Assembly (NCBI GenBank): GCA_937124525.1
Contig: CAKZLA010000410.1
Location: forward strand, 1 to 6,192
Source of the DNA: an uncultured Desulfobacterium sp.
GTDB lineage: Bacteria > Desulfobacterota > Desulfobacteria > Desulfobacterales > Desulfobacteraceae
Direction: 5' to 3'
DNA length: 6,192 nt
A program made the position numbers and the translations under genes. Under the pieces are notes generated by a model that had not been told where the DNA came from, made no database searches, and saw nothing but the letters and a program-made list of their open reading frames with translations. Each line of letters opens with the position of its first letter. The stretch's first letter is position 1. Below are positions 1 through 6,127 of this stretch, piece by piece.

Positions 1-2
1 AA

Positions 3-218
3 TTTGATTTAAGGGTTGAATCTCAATTGCTGAATAAAATTCCGAAGCTGAAAAAAGCAGAAAACATCCATGATAATTGCTGGCTACTCACTTTTAATAC
101 AAATACAGATATGCGTCCTGCAATTTTCGATTTTGCACATGATAACGGATTAAAACTACTCCAATCTTCTGTAAAAAATCAGGATTTGGAAAGTTTGTTT
201 AGAAGCTTAACAAAATAG
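3..218 (+). CDS. gldA: GldA-type gliding motility ABC transporter ATP-binding subunit, C-terminal fragment (5' end outside window)
   Basis: The frame is open from the left edge, so this is the last 71 codons of a longer gene; the TTG at 27 is internal and is not a start. The ATPase core (Walker A, signature, Walker B) lies outside the window. What remains is the C-terminal accessory region. Its ending, with FDFAHDNGLKLLQ followed by LESLFRSLTK, resembles the end of GldA proteins of Flavobacterium and relatives from memory of the family. GldA is the ATP-binding component of the GldA-GldF-GldG ABC transporter associated with gliding motility in Bacteroidetes; it sits on the cytoplasmic side of the inner membrane. 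The AT-rich codon use differs sharply from everything right of base 360. A downstream gene converges on it from the other strand. Alternative: another DUF4162-like ABC ATPase tail. The ABC ATPase identity is fairly secure and the GldA name somewhat less so. Confidence 0.75.
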   Translation, partial: FDLRVESQLLNKIPKLKKAENIHDNCWLLTFNTNTDMRPAIFDFAHDNGLKLLQSSVKNQDLESLFRSLTK

Positions 219-225
219 TTGATAG

Positions 226-252
226 TTTGTAGTCATCAGTAAAAACTACGAA
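226..252. terminator. Weak hairpin between convergent genes
   Basis: TTTGTAGT at 226-233 can pair with ACTACGAA at 245-252, giving an 8-bp stem with one G-U pair and an 11-base loop. It lies in the 41-base gap between two convergent coding ends, where a bidirectional terminator would be expected. There is no clear T-run on either side, and the stem is AT-rich and weak, so the terminator role is an inference from position. Confidence 0.3.
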
Positions 253-259
253 TTCAGAA

Positions 260-361
260 CTAATTCACGGTATCCTTTTTCTTCTTTTTCTTACCAAAGA
301 GATCTTTTAACGCGTCTTTTGCAGCATCTTCAACAGACGGTTTTGGCTTTTTAAGAGCACC
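260..361 (-). CDS. C-terminal tail of an unidentified Flavobacteria-like protein, cut at the junction
   Basis: On the - strand, codons run from about 361 down to a TAG stop at 260-262 and encode about 33 residues. The peptide begins [20 protein letters not shown] and continues LFG, six lysines, DTVN. An amphipathic alanine/lysine/aspartate helix with a poly-lysine end is a common way for Bacteroidetes membrane or periplasmic proteins to finish. An AsmA-like family member is one possibility, but the fragment is too short to prove it. The frame hits a TAA at 365-367, just where Rho coding begins on the other strand, so the rest of the gene is missing rather than merely outside the window. It converges on the gldA fragment, from which it is separated by 41 bases. 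That it is a real coding tail is supported by base composition and by the sensible peptide; its function is unknown. Confidence 0.55.
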   Translation of the reverse strand, partial: GALKKPKPSVEDAAKDALKDLFGKKKKKKDTVN

Positions 362-1406
362 GGATTATAACTATCTGCCGGGCCCCGACGATATCTATGT
401 GTCTCCTTCCCAGATACGGCGCTTTAACCTCAGAACCGGCGATACCATTTCCGGTCAGGTGCGCCAGCCCAAGGATTCAGAGCGATATTTTGCCCTTCTC
501 AAGGTGGAGGCTGTTAATTTTGAAAACCCGGAACTTGCAGCTGAAACCATTCTGTTTGACAATCTGACCCCCCTTTATCCGGATCGCAAAATGAACCTTG
601 CGGCAAGCCCGGATAATTATTCCACTCGCATCATAGATCTCATGTCCCCCATCGGGTTTGGTCAGCGTGGGCTCATTGTTTCCCCCCCTCGGTCCGGCAA
701 GACAATGCTGCTAAAAAACATTGCCAACAGCATGATTGCAGCCCATGAGCACATTGTCCCCATGATTCTGCTCATTGATGAGCGTCCCGAAGAGGTGACG
801 GATATGGCCCGGTCTGTGGACGCAGAGGTGATTAGTTCCACCTTTGATGAACCCTCGGAGCGTCATGTCCAGGTGGCGGAAATGGTCATTGAAAAGGCCA
901 AGCGCATTGTGGAGCAGGGTCATGATGTGGTTATTTTGCTCGACAGTATCACCCGGCTTGCCCGGGCCTACAACTCTGTGATGCCCCCGTCGGGAAAAAT
1001 ATTATCCGGTGGGGTGGACTCCAACGCTCTTGATCGACCCAAACGGTTTTTCGGGGCCGCCAGGAACATTGAGGAAGGAGGCAGCCTGACCATCATTGCA
1101 ACAGCCCTCATTGACACGGGCAGTCGCATGGATGAGGTTATTTTTGAAGAGTTCAAAGGTACGGGTAATATGGAGTTGGTGTTAGATCGCAAGCTTGCGG
1201 ATCGGCGGATTTTTCCGGCCATTAATATGAATAAATCCGGTACTCGTAAGGAAGAGTTGCTTCTGGATGCTGCCACCCTCAATCGTGTGTGGATCCTGCG
1301 AAAATTGCTTTCCAACTTAAATTCTGTGGACAGTATGTCTTTTTTGCTTGAAAAAATGGAAGGAACAGAGGATAATAAAGAATTTCTCGATTCAATGAAC
1401 TCGTAA
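336..1406 (+). CDS. rho: Transcription termination factor Rho, missing about 60 N-terminal residues
   Basis: Rho is a hexameric RNA-dependent ATPase/helicase that ends transcription at factor-dependent sites. Rho homology begins at 336 with DGFGFLRAP, the RNP-like RNA-binding motif of the primary (OB-fold) site, equivalent to E. coli Rho residues 60-68. It continues with [20 protein letters not shown]. The ATPase core follows: P-loop SPPRSGKT at 681-704, then [13 protein letters not shown], Walker B with [17 protein letters not shown], the secondary-site R-loop region [13 protein letters not shown], and [15 protein letters not shown] near the end. The full-length family has about 415-420 residues; here 356 remain. 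The frame stays open leftward to 264, but those residues do not resemble Rho. The GTG at 399 is an internal valine (DIYVSPSQ), not a start. The likely cause of truncation is a false join in the assembly, not gene decay, because the remaining protein is intact. rpmE follows 44 bases downstream. Confidence 0.96.
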   Translation, partial: DGFGFLRAPDYNYLPGPDDIYVSPSQIRRFNLRTGDTISGQVRQPKDSERYFALLKVEAVNFENPELAAETILFDNLTPLYPDRKMNLAASPDNYSTRIIDLMSPIGFGQRGLIVSPPRSGKTMLLKNIANSMIAAHEHIVPMILLIDERPEEVTDMARSVDAEVISSTFDEPSERHVQVAEMVIEKAKRIVEQGHDVVILLDSITRLARAYNSVMPPSGKILSGGVDSNALDRPKRFFGAARNIEEGGSLTIIATALIDTGSRMDEVIFEEFKGTGNMELVLDRKLADRRIFPAINMNKSGTRKEELLLDAATLNRVWILRKLLSNLNSVDSMSFLLEKMEGTEDNKEFLDSMNS

Positions 1407-1436
1407 AATACGGGAAAAGCGTAAAGATAAATATTT

Positions 1437-1442
1437 AAGGAG
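1437..1442 (+). promoter_or_regulatory. Shine-Dalgarno of rpmE
   Basis: AAGGAG lies 8 bases before the ATG at 1451. It overlaps the in-frame GTG at 1442, which rules that GTG out as the start and fixes rpmE at 1451. Confidence 0.8.
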
Positions 1443-1450
1443 TGGTAAAA

Positions 1451-1675
1451 ATGAAGAAAGAGATACATCCAGAATATAAGAAAACAACGGCATCCTGTGC
1501 CTGTGGTAATGTGCTGGAGGTCGGATCCACCAAGGAGAACATCAGGGTGGAGATCTGTGCGGCATGTCATCCCTTTTTCACGGGCAAACAAAAGCTTGTG
1601 GATACTGCAGGGCGGATTGACCGTTTCCGGAAAAAATATGCAGGTTTTGATGCCGTAGCTGCATCAAAAAAATAG
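1451..1675 (+). CDS. rpmE: 50S ribosomal protein L31, zinc-binding (C+) type
   Basis: This is a 74-residue protein beginning [10 protein letters not shown], the usual L31 opening. Cysteines at 16, 18, 37 and 40 (CACG and CAAC) are the four zinc ligands of the C+ form, at the same positions as in E. coli L31. A basic stretch, [10 protein letters not shown], follows. L31 sits on the central protuberance of the large subunit and contacts the small subunit. In C+/C- systems the zinc-free paralogue replaces it under zinc limitation and the C+ form acts as a zinc store; no Zur box is visible here. The ATG at 1451 is chosen over the upstream GTG because of the Shine-Dalgarno sequence at 1437-1442 and the match to family N-termini. 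The position between rho and prfA is a conserved order in many proteobacteria. Confidence 0.96.
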   Translation: MKKEIHPEYKKTTASCACGNVLEVGSTKENIRVEICAACHPFFTGKQKLVDTAGRIDRFRKKYAGFDAVAASKK

Positions 1676-1696
1676 TTATTGTTAACAAAATGAAGT

Positions 1697-1730
1697 GGGG
1701 AGTCAGGGAAATAACCTGATTTCCCCTTTC
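1697..1730 (+). terminator. Terminator-like hairpin between rpmE and prfA
   Basis: GGGGA (1697-1701) pairs with TCCCC (1722-1726), and TCAGG (1703-1707) pairs with CCTGA (1715-1719). They are separated by a small internal loop (G against TT), and the apical loop is GAAATAA. Only TTTC follows, so the U-tract is poor. The element could be a partial terminator/attenuator that lowers prfA-prmC expression relative to rpmE, or a stabilising 3' end for the short rpmE message. Confidence 0.5.
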
Positions 1731-1743
1731 GAGTTTAAGGGCC

Positions 1744-2808
1744 ATGATAAATAAATTACAGGGTATTGAAGAGCATTTTATAAAATTGGAGCAGCTCCTG
1801 AGTGATCCTGATGTTATCGGGGATCAGGTTCGTTATCAAAAATGCCTTAAGGAGCATGGGGAGTTGACCCGGGTGATCACGGCCTTTCGCGAATATAAGA
1901 TGGCTCGTGAAGAGCTTTCAGATGCCCGTGAGATGCTCAAAGATGAGGATCTGGATATTCAGGAGATGGCCAGGGAAGAAATCGCCTCGCTTACCCGGTC
2001 GCTTACGGCCCTTGAAAAAGAGATAAAAATTTTGCTGGTGCCCAAGGATCCCCGGGATGACAAGAATGTTATTCTGGAAATACGGGCCGGAACCGGTGGG
2101 GAAGAGGCAGGGCTTTTTGCGGCGGATCTTTTTCGCATGTACTCCCGATTTTCTGAATCCAGGCACTGGGTCGTTGAAATCATTGATAGCAGCATGGCCC
2201 ATGCGGGCGGTTTTAAGGAAGTGGTGTGCATGGTCCGGGGAAAGGGTGCTTACAGCAGTTTTAAGTTTGAAAGCGGTATCCATCGGGTGCAGCGGGTGCC
2301 CGAGACCGAGGCCCAGGGCAGGGTGCACACCTCTGCTGTGACCGTGGCGGTGTTACCCGAAGCCCAGGATGTGGAGCTGGATCTCAACCCAAGTGAAGTA
2401 AAGGTGGATGTATTCAGGGCATCCGGGCCCGGGGGGCAATCGGTGAACACCACAGATTCTGCGGTGCGGCTGACCCATCTTCCCACGGGTATTATTGCCA
2501 CATGTCAGGATGAAAAGTCCCAGATTAAAAATAAGGTCCAGGCCATGAAGGTGCTCAAGGCCCGTATTCTGGATGCCATGGTGCGGGAGCAGGAAGCAAA
2601 AAGAGCTGCCGAGCGTAAAGGGCAGGTGGGAACCGGGGATCGAAGTGGACGGATTCGCACCTATAACTACCCCCAGGGTCGCATGACCGATCATCGTATT
2701 GGCCTGACGTTGTACCGACTGGACCAGATCATGGCCGGAGACATCCAGGAGATCATTGACGAACTCACCACCCATCACCAGGCCGAGTTGATGAAGGAGT
2801 CCCAGTAA
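1744..2808 (+). CDS. prfA: Peptide chain release factor 1 (RF1)
   Basis: RF1 recognises UAA and UAG in the ribosomal A site and triggers peptide release. The 354 residues match the usual length (about 355-360). Order: helical N-terminal domain (about 1-100), GTGGEE at 116-121, the codon-recognition loop with the tripeptide PET at 186-188 inside [17 protein letters not shown], and the catalytic GGQ at 230-232 within [19 protein letters not shown]. The C-terminal domain has [22 protein letters not shown]. The PxT tripeptide and the [13 protein letters not shown] segment separate RF1 from RF2, which carries SPF. The ATG at 1744 fits family N-termini ([12 protein letters not shown]); its Shine-Dalgarno TAAGGG ends only 2 bases upstream, unusually close, so translation may be modest. 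prmC begins 5 bases after the stop; its product methylates Q232 of the GGQ, which explains the pairing. Confidence 0.97.
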   Translation: MINKLQGIEEHFIKLEQLLSDPDVIGDQVRYQKCLKEHGELTRVITAFREYKMAREELSDAREMLKDEDLDIQEMAREEIASLTRSLTALEKEIKILLVPKDPRDDKNVILEIRAGTGGEEAGLFAADLFRMYSRFSESRHWVVEIIDSSMAHAGGFKEVVCMVRGKGAYSSFKFESGIHRVQRVPETEAQGRVHTSAVTVAVLPEAQDVELDLNPSEVKVDVFRASGPGGQSVNTTDSAVRLTHLPTGIIATCQDEKSQIKNKVQAMKVLKARILDAMVREQEAKRAAERKGQVGTGDRSGRIRTYNYPQGRMTDHRIGLTLYRLDQIMAGDIQEIIDELTTHHQAELMKESQ

Positions 2809-2813
2809 TTTTA

Positions 2814-3722
2814 ATGTCCGGTGATCACCAGCGGGTGTGGGCCCTCCTTGATACGGTGGCATGGACGGCATCTTATTTCAAGGATAAGGGGGTGGACAGT
2901 CCCAGACTCACGGCGGAGATACTCATGTGTCATTGCCTGGGCATGGATCGTGTATCCCTCTATATGGAGTTTGATCGCCCCTTGAACCCTGGGGAGCTGG
3001 CACGATATAAAACTCTGATTCAGCGACGGGTGCAGCGGGAACCCGTGGCGTATATCACCGGGAAAAAAGGATTCTGGGACATTGAGGTGGAGGTTTCGTC
3101 CCATGTGCTCATTCCCCGGCCGGACACGGAAACCTTGGTGGAAACAGCCCTGTCTGAGTTAACGCAATTTCGGCAACGCACAGCAGAAGTTCCTTTAAAC
3201 GTTCTGGAACTGGGGGTGGGCTCCGGTGCGGTCATTATCTCCCTTGCCCGGGCCATGCCAGGACACCATTATTTTGCCGTTGATGTATCGCTGGCTGCGG
3301 CTGAAATTACCCTGAAAAATGCCCGTTCCCTTGAATGTGTCCCCGGTCTTTCTGTGGTGACAGGTTCCTGGTTTGACCCCTTTGGCCCCCAGGCTGCCTT
3401 TGATCTCATTGTGTCAAATCCCCCCTATATTCCCACCCGGGACATTGAAACCCTTGCCCCTGAAATACAAAATTATGAACCCCGGCTGGCCCTTGACGGG
3501 GGGATTGACGGGCTGGATTGCGTTATGGAAATTTTATCCCAGGCCGTGGCGTTTCTCAACCCCGGCGGCGTCCTTTTGATGGAGACCGGTTTTGATCAGA
3601 AAAATGCCATTGAGGCACTGGTGAGAACCATGCCTGCCTACGAAGATTTCCAGTCCATTCGAGATGAAGCAGGGCATCACCGTGTGGTTAAATTAAAAAA
3701 AAGAATTGATAAAAAAACTTGA
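2814..3722 (+). CDS. prmC: Release factor glutamine N5-methyltransferase PrmC (HemK)
   Basis: PrmC uses S-adenosylmethionine to methylate the glutamine of the GGQ motif in RF1 and RF2. The protein has 302 residues, slightly longer than E. coli PrmC (277). The N-terminal helical substrate-binding domain covers about 1-95 (REPVAYITGKKGFWDIEVEV leads into the catalytic part). The class I methyltransferase domain begins with LIPRPDTETLVETAL. It has the SAM-binding ELGVGSGA at 132-139 and the catalytic NPPY at 202-205 (SNPPYIP), which holds the substrate amide. The RLALDGGIDGLD segment is also typical of the family. The ATG at 2814 is 5 bases past the prfA stop. The best Shine-Dalgarno, AAGGAG at 2794-2799, lies inside prfA with a long 14-base spacing, suggesting translational coupling to prfA. 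The C-terminus is lysine-rich (KLKKRIDKKT). Confidence 0.95.
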   Translation: MSGDHQRVWALLDTVAWTASYFKDKGVDSPRLTAEILMCHCLGMDRVSLYMEFDRPLNPGELARYKTLIQRRVQREPVAYITGKKGFWDIEVEVSSHVLIPRPDTETLVETALSELTQFRQRTAEVPLNVLELGVGSGAVIISLARAMPGHHYFAVDVSLAAAEITLKNARSLECVPGLSVVTGSWFDPFGPQAAFDLIVSNPPYIPTRDIETLAPEIQNYEPRLALDGGIDGLDCVMEILSQAVAFLNPGGVLLMETGFDQKNAIEALVRTMPAYEDFQSIRDEAGHHRVVKLKKRIDKKT

Positions 3723-3734
3723 TTTTGATATAGC
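3706..3734 (+). promoter_or_regulatory. Candidate sigma-70-type promoter for the rpsB cluster
   Basis: TTGATA (3706-3711) and TATAGC (3729-3734) are 17 bases apart in an AT-rich stretch at the end of prmC. The -35 is a good match and the -10 is only 4 of 6. The position suits a transcript carrying a leader of roughly 145 bases before rpsB. Other TTGAT words nearby make the exact choice uncertain. Confidence 0.35.
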
Positions 3735-3784
3735 ATTTTGGATTTATGTCCGGGCTCAATTTCTGTGCTTTGGACAACAACTCA

Positions 3785-3828
3785 CACCCTTGGACCCGGT
3801 ATGGGGTGCTGCCCCCTTGTGGGGCGGT
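3785..3828 (+). promoter_or_regulatory. Structured rpsB leader with two overlapping hairpins
   Basis: The 164-base gap between prmC and rpsB (3723-3886) holds no gene but has clear stems. GCCCC (3811-3815) pairs with GGGGC (3821-3825), extendable to 8 bp outward to 3808/3828 with two G-U pairs. CACCC (3785-3789) can pair with GGGTG (3804-3808), which competes for base 3808 with the extended second stem. There is no T-run after them, so they are not a plain terminator. Ribosomal protein S2 is known to repress its own rpsB-tsf transcript in E. coli; a similar role here is an inference. Confidence 0.45.
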
Positions 3829-3875
3829 CTGTTCCGGGAATGACAGGGGTGGTGGAAAAAACCATAAAGATGAAT

Positions 3876-3880
3876 GGAGA
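3876..3880 (+). promoter_or_regulatory. Shine-Dalgarno of rpsB
   Basis: GGAGA lies 6 bases before the ATG at 3887. It fixes the start there and rejects the 47-codon in-frame extension back to 3746. Confidence 0.75.
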
Positions 3881-3886
3881 GACAAC

Positions 3887-4726
3887 ATGGTAGATATTTC
3901 AATGCGTGAACTGCTGGAAGCAGGCGTTCATTTTGGACACCAGACACGACGCTGGAATCCAAAGATGAAAAAATATATTTTTGGTGCCAGAAACGGTATT
4001 TACATCATTGATCTGCAGCAGACGGTGAAGATGTTCAAGACCGCCGTTGATTTTATCAGTGACATCACCGCCGAAGGAAAACAGGTGCTGTTTGTGGGAA
4101 CAAAAAAACAAGCCCGTGAATCCATCTACGAAGAGGCCAACCGGGCAGAAACATATTATGTCCAGAACCGCTGGTTGGGTGGCATGCTCACCAATTTCCA
4201 GACCATTAAAAAGAACATCAGCCGCCTGGAGTTCCTCAATACCATTGAAATGGATGGCCGCATCGAAGAATATCCCAAAAAAGAGCGGGTTAAAATGGGG
4301 AAAGAGCGGATCAAGCTGGAAAATGATATAGGTGGTATCAGCAACATGAAGGGGGTTCCCGGGGCCATTTTTATCATTGATCCCAAGAATGAAGCCATTG
4401 CCGTGCGTGAAGGAAAACGTCTTGGGATTCCCATTGTGGCCGTGGTGGATACCAATTGTGATCCCGATGACATTGATTATGTCATCCCGGGCAATGATGA
4501 TGCCATTCGTTCCATTCGGTTGTTTGCCACCCGCATGGCCGATGCCTGCATTGAAGGACAGGCCCGCTATGAAGAAAAACAGCAGGCCGGTCGTGACAAG
4601 GCAGCCGACGATGGGGAAATGGATGCTGCCATGATGGAGACTGCTGAACGTACCGTTGTTTCCGATGGCACCGACGGTCCTGTGGTGGAAAAAATTAAAA
4701 GACAAACAGCCGCTCAGGCAGAATAA
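3887..4726 (+). CDS. rpsB: 30S ribosomal protein S2
   Basis: S2 is a late-assembling small-subunit protein that binds near S1 on the platform side. The 279-residue protein starts [19 protein letters not shown], the S2 N-terminal signature, with GVHFGHQT at 13-20. It then has [21 protein letters not shown] and the central coiled-coil hairpin region (about 100-150). The second signature is at about 159-205, with [17 protein letters not shown] followed by [20 protein letters not shown]. The core ends near residue 228. A hydrophilic tail of about 50 residues, rich in Ala/Asp/Glu/Lys, follows and makes the protein longer than E. coli S2 (241); such variable tails are common in S2. The start is set by the Shine-Dalgarno sequence and by homology. 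tsf follows within about a dozen bases, the usual rpsB-tsf operon. Confidence 0.97.
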   Translation: MVDISMRELLEAGVHFGHQTRRWNPKMKKYIFGARNGIYIIDLQQTVKMFKTAVDFISDITAEGKQVLFVGTKKQARESIYEEANRAETYYVQNRWLGGMLTNFQTIKKNISRLEFLNTIEMDGRIEEYPKKERVKMGKERIKLENDIGGISNMKGVPGAIFIIDPKNEAIAVREGKRLGIPIVAVVDTNCDPDDIDYVIPGNDDAIRSIRLFATRMADACIEGQARYEEKQQAGRDKAADDGEMDAAMMETAERTVVSDGTDGPVVEKIKRQTAAQAE

Positions 4727-4730
4727 GGAG
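4724..4730 (+). promoter_or_regulatory. Shine-Dalgarno of tsf, overlapping the rpsB stop
   Basis: TAAGGAG includes the TAA stop of rpsB. It is 7 bases from the ATG at 4738 and 4 from the ATG at 4735, so 4738 is the better start. The overlap of stop and ribosome site suggests coupled translation. Confidence 0.75.
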
Positions 4731-4737
4731 TTTGATG

Positions 4738-5334
4738 ATGGTTAAGATTACAGCAGCAATGGTCAAGGAGCTTCGTGACCAAACCGGATCCGGGATGATG
4801 GATTGCAAAAAGGCCCTTGCCGAAAACGATGGTGATGTGGCCAAATCTCTGGATTTTTTGAGAAAAAAAGGGCTTGCCAAGGCCCAGAAACGGGCGGGTC
4901 GTGCCACTTCCGAGGGGGTTATCTACTCTTATATCCATGCCGGTGCCAAACTTGGTGTATTGGTTGAGATCAACTGTGAATCAGACTTTGTGGCAAAGAC
5001 CGATGATTTTCTGGAGTTTGCCAAAAATGTTGCCATGCACATTGCAGCAAGTAACCCTGGCGGTCTCAATCCCGAGGATATTCCCCAGGAACTTGTGGAG
5101 CGGGAGCGTGGAATCTATCGGGCATTGGCCCTGGAACAGGGTAAGCCTGAAAACATCGTGGACAAAATTGTGGAAGGTCAGATTCAGAAATTTTATAAAG
5201 ATTCCTGCCTGTTAAGCCAGCCATACATTAAAGATCCCAAAATGAGTGTGGCGGAAATGACCACCGAAGCCATTGGCAAAATCGGTGAAAACATTCAGAT
5301 CAAACGATTTGTCCGGTTTCAATTAGGAGAATAA
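4738..5334 (+). CDS. tsf: Translation elongation factor Ts (short form)
   Basis: EF-Ts is the guanine nucleotide exchange factor that recycles EF-Tu-GDP to EF-Tu-GTP in the cytoplasm. The product has 198 residues. The N-terminal UBA-like domain (about 1-52) has [16 protein letters not shown] at 12-27, the first EF-Ts signature. The core has [15 protein letters not shown], with D83-F84 in the SDFV motif that inserts near the EF-Tu magnesium site (TDFV in E. coli). A dimerisation/C-terminal part ends with [17 protein letters not shown]. It is much shorter than E. coli EF-Ts (283) and resembles the single-core form of about 200 residues found in Thermus and many other bacteria, so it is not a truncation. 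TTG 4732 and ATG 4735 are alternative starts; 4738 is preferred on ribosome-site spacing. Confidence 0.96.
   Translation: MVKITAAMVKELRDQTGSGMMDCKKALAENDGDVAKSLDFLRKKGLAKAQKRAGRATSEGVIYSYIHAGAKLGVLVEINCESDFVAKTDDFLEFAKNVAMHIAASNPGGLNPEDIPQELVERERGIYRALALEQGKPENIVDKIVEGQIQKFYKDSCLLSQPYIKDPKMSVAEMTTEAIGKIGENIQIKRFVRFQLGE
5324..5329 (+). promoter_or_regulatory. Shine-Dalgarno of pyrH within the end of tsf
   Basis: TAGGAG lies inside the last codons of tsf, 9 bases before the pyrH ATG at 5339. This is consistent with coupled translation in one message. Confidence 0.65.
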
Positions 5335-5338
5335 TTCC

Positions 5339-6067
5339 ATGGAAAGAAGACCTGAATTTCAAAGAATTCTCATCAAACTCAGTGGTGAAGCCCTCATGGG
5401 CGACCAGGGGTTTGGCATCAAGCCTGAGATGATTAATTTTGTGGCAGGTGAGGTGGCCAAGGTGCATAATCTTGGGGTACAGGTCTCCATGGTGGTGGGG
5501 GGCGGTAATATATTCCGGGGAGTTGCTGGCAGTTCTGCTGGCATGGACCGGGCCGCCGCCGATAACATGGGTATGCTGGCCACGGTGATCAACAGCCTTG
5601 CTTTGGCAGATGCCCTGGAAAAACAAGGGGTGCCCACCCGGGTCCAATCGGCATTGTCCATGGATCAGGTGGCAGAACCCTTTATTCGTCTTAAGGCCGT
5701 ACGCCATCTGGAAAAAGGCCGTGCCGTTATTTTTGCCGCAGGCACGGGTAATCCCTATTTCACCACAGACACTGCTGCGGTGCTCAGGGCCCAAGAGATC
5801 AATGCCCAGATTCTGTTCAAGGCCACCAAGGTGGACGGCGTATATGACAAAGACCCGGTGCTCCATGAAGATGCGGCCTTTATTCCTGAAATTTCCTACA
5901 TGCATGTGCTGGAACGTCAGCTCCACGTCATGGATATGACGGCCATCTCCCTTGCCATGGACAATAATCTTCCCCTGCAGGTGTTTGACCTTCACCAGGA
6001 GGATAATATCCTGTCGGCGGTGTGTGGACAAGGTGTGGGAACCCGCATTTATGGTACGGAGGAATAG
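5339..6067 (+). CDS. pyrH: Uridylate (UMP) kinase
   Basis: This hexameric bacterial UMP kinase of the amino-acid-kinase fold phosphorylates UMP to UDP with ATP, a step of pyrimidine nucleotide synthesis. The 242 residues match the family (about 240). Motifs: [10 protein letters not shown] (KLSGEAL at 13-19, nucleotide-binding N-terminus), [10 protein letters not shown] (GGGNIFRG at 54-61), [13 protein letters not shown] (70-82, UMP-binding region), [16 protein letters not shown] (135-144 core) and [13 protein letters not shown] (161-173, ATP side). It starts 4 bases after tsf, so it is part of the rpsB-tsf-pyrH cluster, which usually continues with frr. Bacterial PyrH is commonly regulated allosterically by GTP (activation) and UTP (inhibition); nothing in the sequence argues against this here. 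Confidence 0.97.
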   Translation: MERRPEFQRILIKLSGEALMGDQGFGIKPEMINFVAGEVAKVHNLGVQVSMVVGGGNIFRGVAGSSAGMDRAAADNMGMLATVINSLALADALEKQGVPTRVQSALSMDQVAEPFIRLKAVRHLEKGRAVIFAAGTGNPYFTTDTAAVLRAQEINAQILFKATKVDGVYDKDPVLHEDAAFIPEISYMHVLERQLHVMDMTAISLAMDNNLPLQVFDLHQEDNILSAVCGQGVGTRIYGTEE

Positions 6068-6127
6068 GTGCCGACGTTATCGTTGTTGGGGTTTTCGGGA
6101 ATTGAAAATGGTATTATGCCGCCCCCC

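Noticed and set aside
1..361. Genuine horizontal transfer of a flavobacterial segment next to rho
   Set aside because: No mobile element, repeat or tRNA lies at the boundary. Both genes at the boundary are cut, and they meet through a short shared word, which favours an assembly or cloning chimera.
399..1406. rho beginning at GTG 399 as a complete short gene
   Set aside because: The GTG is the valine of the conserved [11 protein letters not shown] segment, and Rho homology continues upstream to 336. The gene is truncated by the junction, not restarted.
968..1591. 207-codon open frame antisense to rho and rpmE
   Set aside because: It crosses two real genes and their spacer, with a low-complexity serine/arginine-rich composition expected of an antisense shadow.
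3746..3886. 47-codon N-terminal extension of S2
   Set aside because: It has no resemblance to S2 and no ribosome site, and it covers the hairpin leader. The ATG at 3887 has a proper Shine-Dalgarno and matches the family start.
3899..4705. 268-codon open frame antisense to rpsB
   Set aside because: It lies wholly opposite a strongly conserved gene. Its His/Gly/Phe/Asn-rich composition is that of a mirror frame, and it has no recognisable domain.
5300..6031. 243-codon open frame antisense to pyrH
   Set aside because: It is a mirror of pyrH codon bias, rich in His and Gly, with no recognisable motif or ribosome site.
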